From VRUE01 sp035260485 (GTDB taxonomy: Bacteria > Actinomycetota > Thermoleophilia > Solirubrobacterales > 70-9), in the NCBI GenBank assembly GCA_035260485.1, contig DATFVC010000033.1, positions 1-43,806 on the forward strand: a stretch of DNA of 43,806 nucleotides, read 5' to 3'. Under the pieces are notes generated by a model. The model was given only the letters and a program-made list of their open reading frames with translations, made no database searches and was not told the origin of the DNA. Positions 14,105 through 21,091 of this stretch are shown here, one piece after another (position 1 is the stretch's first letter; every line of letters starts with the position of its first letter). Made by a program: the position numbers and the translations under genes.

Positions 14105-14932
14105 ATGTCGCGACGCCGGTTTCCGATTGGACTGAGTGGCGAGCCACCGCCCGTCTGGCTGGGGCTGTTGACGACGCTGGCCGCGGTTATGGCCGGGACG
14201 CTGGTCGTCTACCTGCTGAAGTCCGCCGCCCCGGTCGTCTCGCTCGGCGTCGTCTACCTGCCGGCGATCCTGCTGATCTCGATCGTCTGGGGGCTGCGCC
14301 TCGGCCTGCTCGCCTCGGTTGCCAGCGCCGTTGCCTTCAATTTCTTCCACATCCCGCCGCTGCACCGCTTCGAGATCGGCAGCGAGCAGAACTGGGTCGC
14401 GCTGGCGGCCTTTGCGATCGTGGCTGTGGTCAGCAGCGCCGTCGCCGGCCTGGCGCGGGCGCGGGCGGTTGAGGCCGAGCGGCGGCGAGAGCAGGCAGAC
14501 CGGGCCTTGGCGGAGCTGGCCGCTCTTTCCCGCGAGCGCGACCGGATGCAGGCCGAGATGGTCGAGGCGGAGGCGCTGCGCCGCAGCGACGAGCTGAAGA
14601 CCGCGCTGCTGCGGTCGATCTCCCATGACCTGCGCACGCCGCTCACCTCGATGATCGCTGGCGGCGCGGCGCTCGGCTCGGCGACCCTTACCGAGGGGGA
14701 GCGGGCCGAGCTGAGCGAGGCGATCGTCGCCGAGGGCGAGCGGCTCTCGCGCCTGGTGGAGAACTTGCTCGACATGTCGCGGCTGGAGGCGGGCAAGGCG
14801 GAGCCTCACCGCGAGCAGACCGACCTCGCCGAGGTGCTCGATGTGGCCCGCGAAGGGGTCGCGCACTCCCCGACGCGGTCCTGGGCGAGGCCGATGAAGT
14901 CGTCCTCATCGACCTCACCCCCGAGGCGCTGA
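14105..14932 (+). CDS. KdpD-type sensor histidine kinase, truncated (no ATPase domain)
   Basis: It begins like the membrane half of KdpD: a DUF4118 four-helix region (about residues 18-120, including LGVVYLPAILLISIVWGLRL and FNFFHIPPLHRF), a coiled linker, then HisKA with the phospho-acceptor in SISHDLRTPLTSM (about 178). RLVENLLDMSRLEAGKAEP completes the dimerisation helices. Sequence resemblance stops near residue 252 and the frame runs into 20-odd unrelated residues. The whole HATPase_c domain (N, G1, F, G2 boxes) is missing. It cannot autophosphorylate alone. The break coincides with the start of KdpD N-terminal-type sequence in another frame (see 14866-15558). Confidence 0.82.
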   Translation: MSRRRFPIGLSGEPPPVWLGLLTTLAAVMAGTLVVYLLKSAAPVVSLGVVYLPAILLISIVWGLRLGLLASVASAVAFNFFHIPPLHRFEIGSEQNWVALAAFAIVAVVSSAVAGLARARAVEAERRREQADRALAELAALSRERDRMQAEMVEAEALRRSDELKTALLRSISHDLRTPLTSMIAGGAALGSATLTEGERAELSEAIVAEGERLSRLVENLLDMSRLEAGKAEPHREQTDLAEVLDVAREGVAHSPTRSWARPMKSSSSTSPPRR

Positions 14933-15558
14933 TCGGACGCCTTCAGGCCGGCAAGATCTATCCCGGCGAGAACGTTCAAGCGGCGCTGAGCAACTTCTTC
15001 ACGGTGGAGAACCTGCTGGCGCTGCGAGAGGTGGCGCTGCGCCAGGTCGCCCAGGAGGTGGAGGCAAGGCGACTCGTGGTCGAGGAGCCGCTCGGCACCC
15101 GCGAGGAGCGCGTCGCCGCCGAGGCGCCACAGGCTGTCGGTGAGCGGCTGCTGGCGCTGGTCCGCCCGCGGCCTTCCTCGCAGCGACTGGTCCGCCGCGC
15201 CTGGCGCTCGGCGCAACGGCTCGGCGCCGACCTCGACCTGCTCTGGGTGAAGCCGCCGAGCGAGCCGATCGAGGGAGAGGTCGCGCGGCAGGTCACCGCG
15301 CTGCGCCACCTCGCCTCGGTTCTCGGCGCCAACTTCCTGATCGAGGAGAGCGACGATCTGGTGCGGGGCGCCGCGGGCGTGATCCGCGAGCGCGGCAGCA
15401 CCTACATCATGGTCGGCGAGTCGCGGCCGCGACGCGGGTTGGCGCGCCTGCGCGAGCCGCTGCCGCAGCGCTTGATGGAGGCGACCCCGCCGGGGATCGA
15501 CGTGCGGATCGTCGCCCTCCGTGGCGGCAAGGCAGGGGAGGCCACCGGTGATCGTTGA
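14866..15558 (+). pseudogene. KdpD N-domain/USP fragment lacking P-loop and start
   Basis: Frame-shifted relative to the preceding kinase. From about 14866 the reading is LPDAVLGEADEVVLIDLTPE, RLQAGKIYPGENVQAALSNF and VENLLALREVALRQVAQEVE. This is the second half of the KdpD sensor domain, after the Walker motifs. A USP domain follows (ERLLALVRPRPSSQRLVRRA to YIMVGESRPRRGL). The GxxGVGKT P-loop half is absent and the first usable start is GTG 15004. In normal KdpD this segment precedes DUF4118-HisKA; here it follows it. It is therefore a fused remnant or the product of a deletion between two adjacent genes. A shortened USP protein could still be made from 15004. Confidence 0.75.
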
Positions 15559-16090
15559 GCACCTCCTGATCGCTGTCGCGCTGCTGCTCGGGCTCGGCGG
15601 CGGCTACCTGATCGCGCGCTCCCGCCGCGGCGGTGGCTCCGAACGACCCGATGCGGTGCACCAGATCCTGTTGCCGTTCACCGGCACGGCGATCTCGCGC
15701 CGGGCGGTCGACGCGGCGCTGCGCCTGGCCCGCGCCGAGGAAGCGACCCTGATGCCCGCCTATCTGGCGAGCGTGCCGAAGCGCCTGCCGCTCGATTGCG
15801 CGATTCCGGCTGAAGCCGCCAAGGCGATGCCGATGCTGGAGGCGATCGAGCAGCGGGCGACCGCCCAGGGGGTCAGCGTGGACGCTCGGGTCGAGCGCGG
15901 TCGCTCTTACCGGCACGCGCTGGCACGCCTGCTGGACCGCGAGCAGTTCGACCGCGTCGTCGTTCCGGCGACGGCCGAGGCGGGCGCCGGGCTGTCCGGC
16001 GACGATCTCGTCTGGGTGCTGGAGAAAGCCCCCGCCGAGGTTTTGATCCTGCGCCCCGGGCCGAGCGACGAGGCGCGCCTCGCGGTCTAA
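15548..16090 (+). CDS. membrane-anchored universal stress (USP) protein
   Basis: A 180-residue protein with one N-terminal helix (VEHLLIAVALLLGLGGGYLI) and then a UspA-like domain: QILLPFTGTAISRRAVDAAL, ARVERGRSYRHALARLL, FDRVVVPATAEAG and APAEVLILRPG. The usual ATP-binding G-x2-G-x9-GS signature is not clear, so nucleotide binding is doubtful. GTG 15548 overlaps the upstream fragment by 11 nt, which places it in the same operon as the KdpD pieces. It may have worked with that sensor in potassium or stress signalling. Confidence 0.8.
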   Translation: MIVEHLLIAVALLLGLGGGYLIARSRRGGGSERPDAVHQILLPFTGTAISRRAVDAALRLARAEEATLMPAYLASVPKRLPLDCAIPAEAAKAMPMLEAIEQRATAQGVSVDARVERGRSYRHALARLLDREQFDRVVVPATAEAGAGLSGDDLVWVLEKAPAEVLILRPGPSDEARLAV

Positions 16091-16105
16091 GCTCAGCTGT
16101 CGAGC

Positions 16106-16134
16106 GGCTCGAGGGCGCGGGCCTGCCTCGAGCA
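16106..16134. terminator. hairpin between convergent USP and PLD genes
   Basis: CTCGAGG (16108-16114) and CCTCGAG (16126-16132) pair around an 11-nt GC-rich loop, in the 68-bp gap between two converging genes. No T-run. Confidence 0.4.
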
Positions 16135-16158
16135 CGATCCGCGACCTCAGCGCCGCTG

Positions 16159-16860
16159 TCAGCTCTTTTCGGCTTTGGCCTTGCCGGCTTTTTCGGCTTC
16201 TTTTTGGGCTTTCGCCGCCATCTGCTTGAGCATGGAGTCGTGGTCGAGGTCGATCACGGCACGGGCCTCGGCGCAGGCGATCGGGTCACGCGTCAGGGTG
16301 AGTTGGTTGTCCTGCTTGCTCTCCCCACCGAATGACCAGTTGGTCGAGCCGGTGACGAGATAGAGCCCGTCCACGACCATCAGCTTGTCGTGGCTGATAG
16401 CCGACTTTTCGGAGCGCCCGATCGCGATGCTGTTGCCGTCGAGATCGTTTTTCAGCATTTCGAGGAGTTCCGGCTCGCTGCCGGTTTTGGACTCGGTCGA
16501 GTCCAGCGACAGGGTCACCATCGTTTTCGTGTCATGGGCGTAGTGGCGAAGCAGAGCGGCCATGTGCGGGTCGTCGAACCCGTACATGTTGATCGCCACG
16601 GAGCTCTTGGCTTGGAGCAGCGCCCACAGCAGAACTTTGTGGACTCCGGGGTCGCGTGGCGCGTAGAAGGTGAGGTAGTCGCGGCTGTAGCCGTGCGGAA
16701 ACGCCTCGGCCTGCTTGAACCGTCCGAGGTCCTCGAACGGAAGCTTGGCCAGCTCGTTCAGGGAGAGGTTGTCGAGCTCGGGGCGTGCTTTGCCCAGGTC
16801 GAGCGGCGACTCCCAGGCAGGGAATTCGTCGGCTTTCGATTTGCTCGCGGCCTTAGGCAT
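16159..16860 (-). CDS. phospholipase D-like (single HKD) protein
   Basis: A 233-residue protein. One PLD-like catalytic motif is present, SHDKLMVVDG followed by GSTNWSFGG (about residues 156-178), that is HxKx4D and GSxN. The preceding segment VLLWALLQAKSSVAINMYGF is the matching first strand-helix unit. A single HKD means a homodimer is needed, as in Nuc/BfiI-type enzymes, which act on nucleic acid or phospholipid. There is no signal peptide. The C-terminus is Ala/Lys/Glu-rich and helical. The start overlaps the upstream PPO-domain gene by 8 nt, making it the third gene of the tyrosinase operon. GAA and AAA codons dominate. Confidence 0.85.
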   Translation of the reverse strand: MPKAASKSKADEFPAWESPLDLGKARPELDNLSLNELAKLPFEDLGRFKQAEAFPHGYSRDYLTFYAPRDPGVHKVLLWALLQAKSSVAINMYGFDDPHMAALLRHYAHDTKTMVTLSLDSTESKTGSEPELLEMLKNDLDGNSIAIGRSEKSAISHDKLMVVDGLYLVTGSTNWSFGGESKQDNQLTLTRDPIACAEARAVIDLDHDSMLKQMAAKAQKEAEKAGKAKAEKS

Positions 16861-17296
16861 AGGACATCACGGTCAGCTGCTCGAAGCGCAACACGCCTTT
16901 CGTCGCGGCGGGATCACCGGCTCGGATGGCGTGGACCGTGACTTCGAGCCGGTTCGGGTTGCCGAGATGGCGAATCGTCTCGGTCACGTCCATCGAGACG
17001 TTGATCGGCGTGAGGTGATGCTGCGGACGGCGATCGAAGGCGCTCACCGGGCCTCGTTTCCAGTCGCAATGGCCCTCGCCGCCCCAGCACTCGGTGCGGG
17101 TGAAGAGGGTGAACGAGCCGGCGAACCGGTCATGATCGCGCCCGGCATCGCGGCGGAGCTTGCCGGCGTTGAGGAAGACGAATGCGGTGAACGAGCCCGC
17201 GTCGCGATGGACGTCGACGAACTCGAGATCGATCCTGTTGACCCCGTCGAAGGCGATCGGCGTCGGCAGTGGCTTTGGCGTCGTCCAGGCCTGCAT
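16853..17296 (-). CDS. stand-alone PPO/tyrosinase C-terminal-like domain
   Basis: A 147-residue protein that appears homologous to the C-terminal beta-rich domain of plant-type polyphenol oxidases (PPO1_KFDV-like). The shared pattern is a first strand with VNRIDLEFVDVHRDAGSF, then FTAFVFLNAGKL, FAGSFTLFTRTECW, INVSMDVTETIRHLG and NRLEVTVHAIRAG. In plant and some bacterial enzymes this domain is fused after the copper domain and covers the active site until removed. Here its ATG overlaps the tyrosinase stop (TGATG), so it is made as a separate chain at equal dosage. A shield or caddie role in trans is inferred. No signal peptide. Confidence 0.7.
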   Translation of the reverse strand: MQAWTTPKPLPTPIAFDGVNRIDLEFVDVHRDAGSFTAFVFLNAGKLRRDAGRDHDRFAGSFTLFTRTECWGGEGHCDWKRGPVSAFDRRPQHHLTPINVSMDVTETIRHLGNPNRLEVTVHAIRAGDPAATKGVLRFEQLTVMSYA

Positions 17297-18132
17297 CAGG
17301 GGGCTCCCGGGACGGTTGCCGTCTGGGCAGCGTACTCATAGCCGAGGGAGGTGACGTCGAGGACCTCGCGGACGCGCATCGAGGGCTCGCGGGCGAACGT
17401 CATCGAGTATTCCAGCGTGGCGTGGTCGGGAAGGGCGCCCGGTTTGTTGTGCTGCCAGATGCGCCAGAGACGGTCGACCATCGCGTGGTGCGCCCAGAAG
17501 AGCGGGTCGAAGGCGGCCCAGTTCTGGTCCAGCATCTCGCCGCCGACCCAGACGTGCACGTTGTCATGGACGCGAGCGCAGCGTTTCCAGAATTCATCGT
17601 AGGAGGGCGCCGCCATGATCCAGGCGGAGGCGCCTCCGCCTGACCCGGGGAACCGCGCATTTCCCAGCGGCGGAGGCAGCGCTTGCGGGATGCCTCCAGG
17701 GTCGCGCTGGGTTTGCCGTGGCCAACCGGGACCGCGGGGCACGCCGAGTGGCCTGATCGGCGCGCTTGCCAGCACGTTTTTCTTTTTTCCTGCTTTTTTG
17801 ACACTGAACGCTTTGGGGATGCCGGGCTCGTCCATCCAGTTCCACCACGGGACCGTGACCCCGGGATCGACTTCCTGCAGCGCCAGCTCGAAGTGGTAGA
17901 GATAGCCGCGGTGCCAGGGCAAGAAGTAAGGGTTGTGGTGCTGGCAGATCTCAAGCGAGACCCCGTGCCAGCCGGCGAAGAACTGGTAGCCGCGATTGTC
18001 TTCTCGGGCGAGCATCCCCTCGATTGCTTTCCGAAGCCGGTTCACCTCGGGAGCGGACATCGCGCTGACGTTCTGCCGCACCTTGAGCGCTGCCTGCGTC
18101 CTGCGGGGCTGGGCTGCAACCTGGAGGGTCAC
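17296..18132 (-). CDS. tyrosinase / polyphenol oxidase copper domain
   Basis: A type-3 copper oxidase of about 278 residues from GTG 18132. CuA ligands are His56 (AGWHG), His65 (CQHHN) and His74 (LPWHRGYL). CuB ligands are His189 and His193 (VHDNVHVW) and His215/216 (FWAHHAMVDRLW). Cys63-x-His65 has the spacing of the Cys-His thioether seen in fungal tyrosinase and molluscan haemocyanin. The family o-hydroxylates monophenols and oxidises diphenols to quinones, leading to melanin. The start is uncertain: upstream codons to 18351 show no family match and no Tat or Sec signal, and MSAPEVNRL at 18060 is a late alternative. Confidence 0.92.
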   Translation of the reverse strand: MTLQVAAQPRRTQAALKVRQNVSAMSAPEVNRLRKAIEGMLAREDNRGYQFFAGWHGVSLEICQHHNPYFLPWHRGYLYHFELALQEVDPGVTVPWWNWMDEPGIPKAFSVKKAGKKKNVLASAPIRPLGVPRGPGWPRQTQRDPGGIPQALPPPLGNARFPGSGGGASAWIMAAPSYDEFWKRCARVHDNVHVWVGGEMLDQNWAAFDPLFWAHHAMVDRLWRIWQHNKPGALPDHATLEYSMTFAREPSMRVREVLDVTSLGYEYAAQTATVPGAP

Positions 18133-18522
18133 GACCGCGGAGCCCTGACTGGAGCCTCTCCCGCCGGAAGGGGAGCCTGCTTTGCCGAGCCCGACCGCCG
18201 CCAGGCACCGCGTCGAAGGTTCCGGAAAGCCGCGCCACCAAGCAGCGTCGCAATTGGCGCCATGCTCAGAGCGGTCTCCTCGACCGGCACTCCCGCGATG
18301 TGAGCCAGCAACATCGCCGCCCACTCTCTCAGGAGCGCGGTTACTATGCAAAAACAGTTAAGTACTTATTACTCTCAGAGTGATGTGGGCGCACCTCAGG
18401 ACGTCATCTCATCGAGGCGAAATCATGCCCCCGGTGGGGCGCTCCGCCATCGGGGAAAAGCCGCAGGCCGACTGCGGCGGTTCCCTGATGGAGGCGCCTT
18501 CAGCCGGTCGTACGCTCGTTGG
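18133..18522. other. 390-bp gap between divergent tyrosinase and FAD oxidoreductase
   Basis: Open frames run through it but none shows recognisable protein. An AT-rich block at about 18340-18385 contains the palindrome TAAGTACTTA (18359-18368) and is the likeliest place for the two outward promoters. I see no hairpin terminator or RNA gene. Confidence 0.45.
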
Positions 18523-19689
18523 GTGAGTGCCAATTCGCTGCCCCCCCGCCGCCCCCGAGTCCTGATCGCCGGCGGAGGTGTCGCTGCGCTGGAGGCGGCC
18601 CTGGCGCTTTACGACCTCGCCGCCGACCGGCTGGAGGTCGAGCTGTGCTCGCCCCACAGTGAGTTCGTCTACCGCCCGTTCGCCGTCGGCGAGCCCTACG
18701 GCGCCGCCAGCATCCTCCGCTATGACCTCGGTGCCCTGGCTGGGCAGATCGGCGCTTCCTTCCGCCTCGGCGGCATCTTCTCCGTCGATACCGGGGCCGG
18801 GCAGGTGACCGCGCGCGACGGTGAGCAGATCCCCTATGACTACCTCATGATCGCCTCGGGGGCGCGCATGCTGTGGGCCGTTCCGGGCGCCGTCACCTTT
18901 TGGGGAGTGGCCGACGAAGGGGGGGTCGCGGGCGTGGTGCGCAAGCTGCGCGCCGGGATCTTGCGTGACGTCGTCTTCACCATGCCCGGGGGCCATAGCT
19001 GGGGGTTGCCGCTGTACGAGCTGGCGCTGCTCGGCTCGACGGTGCTGGCCAAGTCGGGGATCGAGGACGCGCGGCTCACCGTGGTCACCCCGGAGGACGC
19101 TCCGCTCGAGCTCTTCGGGCGGGCGGTTGCCGAGCGGATGGGTCACCTGCTGGGCGAGCGCGGGATCGAGGTCGTAACCGGCGTCCACCCAGTCGAGTTC
19201 GAGGGCGGGCGCTTGCGCATCGCTCCCGGCGAGCCGATCGAGACCGAAGCGGTCATCAGCCTGCCGCGCCTAGAGGGCCGCCGCATAGACGGTCTCCCCG
19301 TCGAAGCGGATGGCTTCCTCCGGGTCGATGAGCACTGCCGTGTGGTCGGAGCCGAGCGTGTCTTTGCCGCCGGCGATGTCTCCGCCTTCCCGGTCAAGCA
19401 AGGGGGGATCGCGACCCAGCAGGCCGACACCGCCGCCGAGGCGATCGCCTCGGCGGCCGGCTGTGAGGTTGAGCCGGCGCCGTTCGATCCGGTGCTGCGC
19501 GGCGTGCTCTGGACCGGTGAGGAGCCGCGCTACCTGTACGGGAGGCTGACGGGCGGCCACGGCGAAGTCTCGGAGCTGAGCGAGGCGCCGCTCTGGCCCG
19601 GGCCGGACGGCAAGATCGTCGGCCGCTACCTGAGCCCGTTCCTGGCCGGGCTGCCCGAGAGCGAGAAGCGCGCCCCCATCACCAGCTGA
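18523..19689 (+). CDS. FAD-dependent pyridine-nucleotide/quinone oxidoreductase (NDH-2/SQR-like)
   Basis: A 388-residue two-dinucleotide-binding flavoprotein. The FAD motif VLIAGGGVAALEAALAL is near the N-terminus, YDYLMIASGAR closes the first FAD half, a second Rossmann region follows, and GAERVFAAGDVSAFPVKQGG with IATQQADTAAEAI is the second FAD site typical of NDH-2, SQR and AIF-like proteins. The catalytic Cys pair of sulfide:quinone reductases is not evident, so a ferredoxin/NAD or quinone reductase role is likelier. The second Rossmann glycine motif is weak (FTMPGGHSWGL), so NAD(P)H use is uncertain. GTG 18523 gives the expected start just before the FAD motif. Confidence 0.85.
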   Translation: MSANSLPPRRPRVLIAGGGVAALEAALALYDLAADRLEVELCSPHSEFVYRPFAVGEPYGAASILRYDLGALAGQIGASFRLGGIFSVDTGAGQVTARDGEQIPYDYLMIASGARMLWAVPGAVTFWGVADEGGVAGVVRKLRAGILRDVVFTMPGGHSWGLPLYELALLGSTVLAKSGIEDARLTVVTPEDAPLELFGRAVAERMGHLLGERGIEVVTGVHPVEFEGGRLRIAPGEPIETEAVISLPRLEGRRIDGLPVEADGFLRVDEHCRVVGAERVFAAGDVSAFPVKQGGIATQQADTAAEAIASAAGCEVEPAPFDPVLRGVLWTGEEPRYLYGRLTGGHGEVSELSEAPLWPGPDGKIVGRYLSPFLAGLPESEKRAPITS

Positions 19690-19735
19690 GATAGCCGGCT
19701 GGGACACGCGCCGTCGATCGGGTCATGATGCGCCG

Positions 19736-20485
19736 GTGAGCGATGCCGACGAGCGCGCCTTGATCCGCCGCTATCGCACGGCCCGGCGCGACCCGCAGCT
19801 CGCTGTCCTGGAGGGATTCCACGCCCTCAAGCACGCGCTGCGCTTCGGCGCCGAGGTGCTGGAGGCGGTCGCCGCCGATCCGGAGCAGCTGCGGGCGCTC
19901 GCGACGGAGCTGGCCCCAGACCTCGGCAGCTCGCTCGCCGAGCGGACTGCCCCCGCCACCCCTGAGATCGTGGCTGAGCTGGTGCCGCAGGCGCCCCGCA
20001 CCGGCGTTGTCGCGATCGCCCGCCGCCCCGAGGTCGACCTTGGGTCGGTGCTCGCCGGGCAGCAGCACGAGCCGTTGGTCTTGCTCGAGGACCCGCGGAC
20101 GATGGGCAACATGGGGGCGTGTGTGCGGGTCGCTGCTGCCGTCAACGCAGCCGGTGTGCTGACCACTGGGCCCAACGATCCCTGGCATCCGGACGCGCTG
20201 CGCGCCGCCGCCGGGCTCCACTTCGCATTGCCTGTCGCCGCGGTGGGGGGGGAGCTGCCGGCGAGCGACCGGCTGCTGGTCGCGATCGATCCCGGTGGCG
20301 ACGACCTCCGCCCGGCCGAGCTGCCGCCGCGCGCGATCCTCGCCTTTGGCACCGAGCGCTATGGCCTCAGCGCCGCCCTGCTCGAGCGCGCCGACGCTCG
20401 CCTCGGCATCCCGATGCGCGCCGGCGTCTCCAGCCTCAACCTGGCAACGGCGGTCGCCGCCGTGCTCTTTTCCCAGCGCCTTTAA
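19736..20485 (+). CDS. TrmH/SpoU-family RNA 2'-O-methyltransferase
   Basis: A 249-residue SPOUT methyltransferase. Motif 1 LEDPRTMGNMGACVRVAAA, motif 2 LAFGTERYGLSAALL and motif 3 IPMRAGVSSLNLATAVAAVL form the trefoil-knot SAM site. Motif 1 has Thr where the family usually has Asn, and Cys for Ile, but the catalytic Arg is kept. The N-terminal 100 residues resemble the substrate-binding extension of rRNA/tRNA methylases. The target nucleotide is unknown. GTG 19736 is chosen by family length. It stands 39 nt before a small membrane protein gene. Confidence 0.9.
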   Translation: MSDADERALIRRYRTARRDPQLAVLEGFHALKHALRFGAEVLEAVAADPEQLRALATELAPDLGSSLAERTAPATPEIVAELVPQAPRTGVVAIARRPEVDLGSVLAGQQHEPLVLLEDPRTMGNMGACVRVAAAVNAAGVLTTGPNDPWHPDALRAAAGLHFALPVAAVGGELPASDRLLVAIDPGGDDLRPAELPPRAILAFGTERYGLSAALLERADARLGIPMRAGVSSLNLATAVAAVLFSQRL

Positions 20486-20524
20486 GATCGTCCTCGCTTC
20501 CGCGTCCAACCGAAAGGATCACCC

Positions 20525-20914
20525 GTGCCGCTCGCCAACTTCAACTTGGGGGAAGCGCTTCTCCTCGCCCTCGAGATCTTCTTCCTGGTGATCTGGATCT
20601 GGATCCTGATCACGATCATCGCCGACCTCTTCCGCGACCACACCCTGTCGGGCTGGGCCAAGGCGGCATGGGTGCTGTTCCTCGTCTTCCTCCCCTTCTT
20701 GACCGCGCTGATCTACCTAATCGCCCGCGGCAGCGGTATGCGCGACAGGTCGATCAAAGCCCAGGCTGAGGCAAAACAGCACTTCGACTCCTACGTGCGC
20801 GAACAGGCGCACAGCTCGCCCGCCGACGAGCTGCACAAACTCAACGATCTGAAGGAAAAGGGCGCGATCTCCAGCGAGGAGTTCGACAAGGCAAAGGCCA
20901 AGCTCCTCGCCTGA
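20525..20914 (+). CDS. PLDc_N / SHOCT-domain small membrane protein
   Basis: A 129-residue protein. Two membrane helices (LLLALEIFFLVIWIWILITI and AAWVLFLVFLPFLTALIYLI) form the PLDc_N/DUF-type domain seen before cardiolipin synthase catalytic regions, but no HKD follows. A basic linker leads to a C-terminal SHOCT motif DELHKLNDLKEKGAISSEEF with KAKLLA at the very end. SHOCT tails are oligomerisation or protein-interaction modules. GTG 20525 follows GAAAGGA. Function unknown. Confidence 0.85.
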   Translation: MPLANFNLGEALLLALEIFFLVIWIWILITIIADLFRDHTLSGWAKAAWVLFLVFLPFLTALIYLIARGSGMRDRSIKAQAEAKQHFDSYVREQAHSSPADELHKLNDLKEKGAISSEEFDKAKAKLLA

Positions 20915-20921
20915 CACCTCA

Positions 20922-20974
20922 CCGCCGACGGGCCTAAAACGGGGCATATGGTCCCGTTTTAGGCCCGTCGGCGG
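20922..20974. terminator. long hairpin, family B copy 2 (perfect 22-bp stem)
   Basis: Left arm begins CCGCCGACGGGCCTAAAACG and continues GG; the right arm is its exact complement, around a 9-nt centre GCATATGGT. It starts 8 nt after the SHOCT gene stop. No T-run. Compared with the 30655 copy, CCTAAAACG/CGTTTTAGG replaces CCTAGAACG/CGTTCTAGG, a paired change. Confidence 0.75.
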
Positions 20975-21033
20975 GTCGTGCTCTCGCTGCAGCGGCGATT
21001 TCTCCTGCAAGTGAGGGGAATCTGCAACGGAAG

Positions 21034-21060
21034 TTGCAAGTTATTAGCAACTCCTAACAA
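21034..21060 (+). promoter_or_regulatory. possible promoter of the NlpC/P60 gene
   Basis: TTGCAA and TAACAA are separated by 15 nt in the 117-bp gap. A GCAAC-GGAA-GTTGC inverted repeat (21024-21037) overlaps the -35 and another GCAAC follows, which could be a regulator site. Weak evidence. Confidence 0.3.
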
Positions 21061-21091
21061 TCTTTAGGCGACTTCGTTAGCGTGACGCGCG

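Noticed and set aside
18133..18351. Extended N-terminus of the tyrosinase to TTG 18351
   Set aside because: The added residues look like low-complexity read-through without a Sec or Tat signal or any tyrosinase resemblance.
20975..21091. c-di-AMP (ydaO-type) riboswitch before the NlpC/P60 gene
   Set aside because: The gene class is a known target, but the 117-bp gap is short and I could not find the conserved ydaO core.
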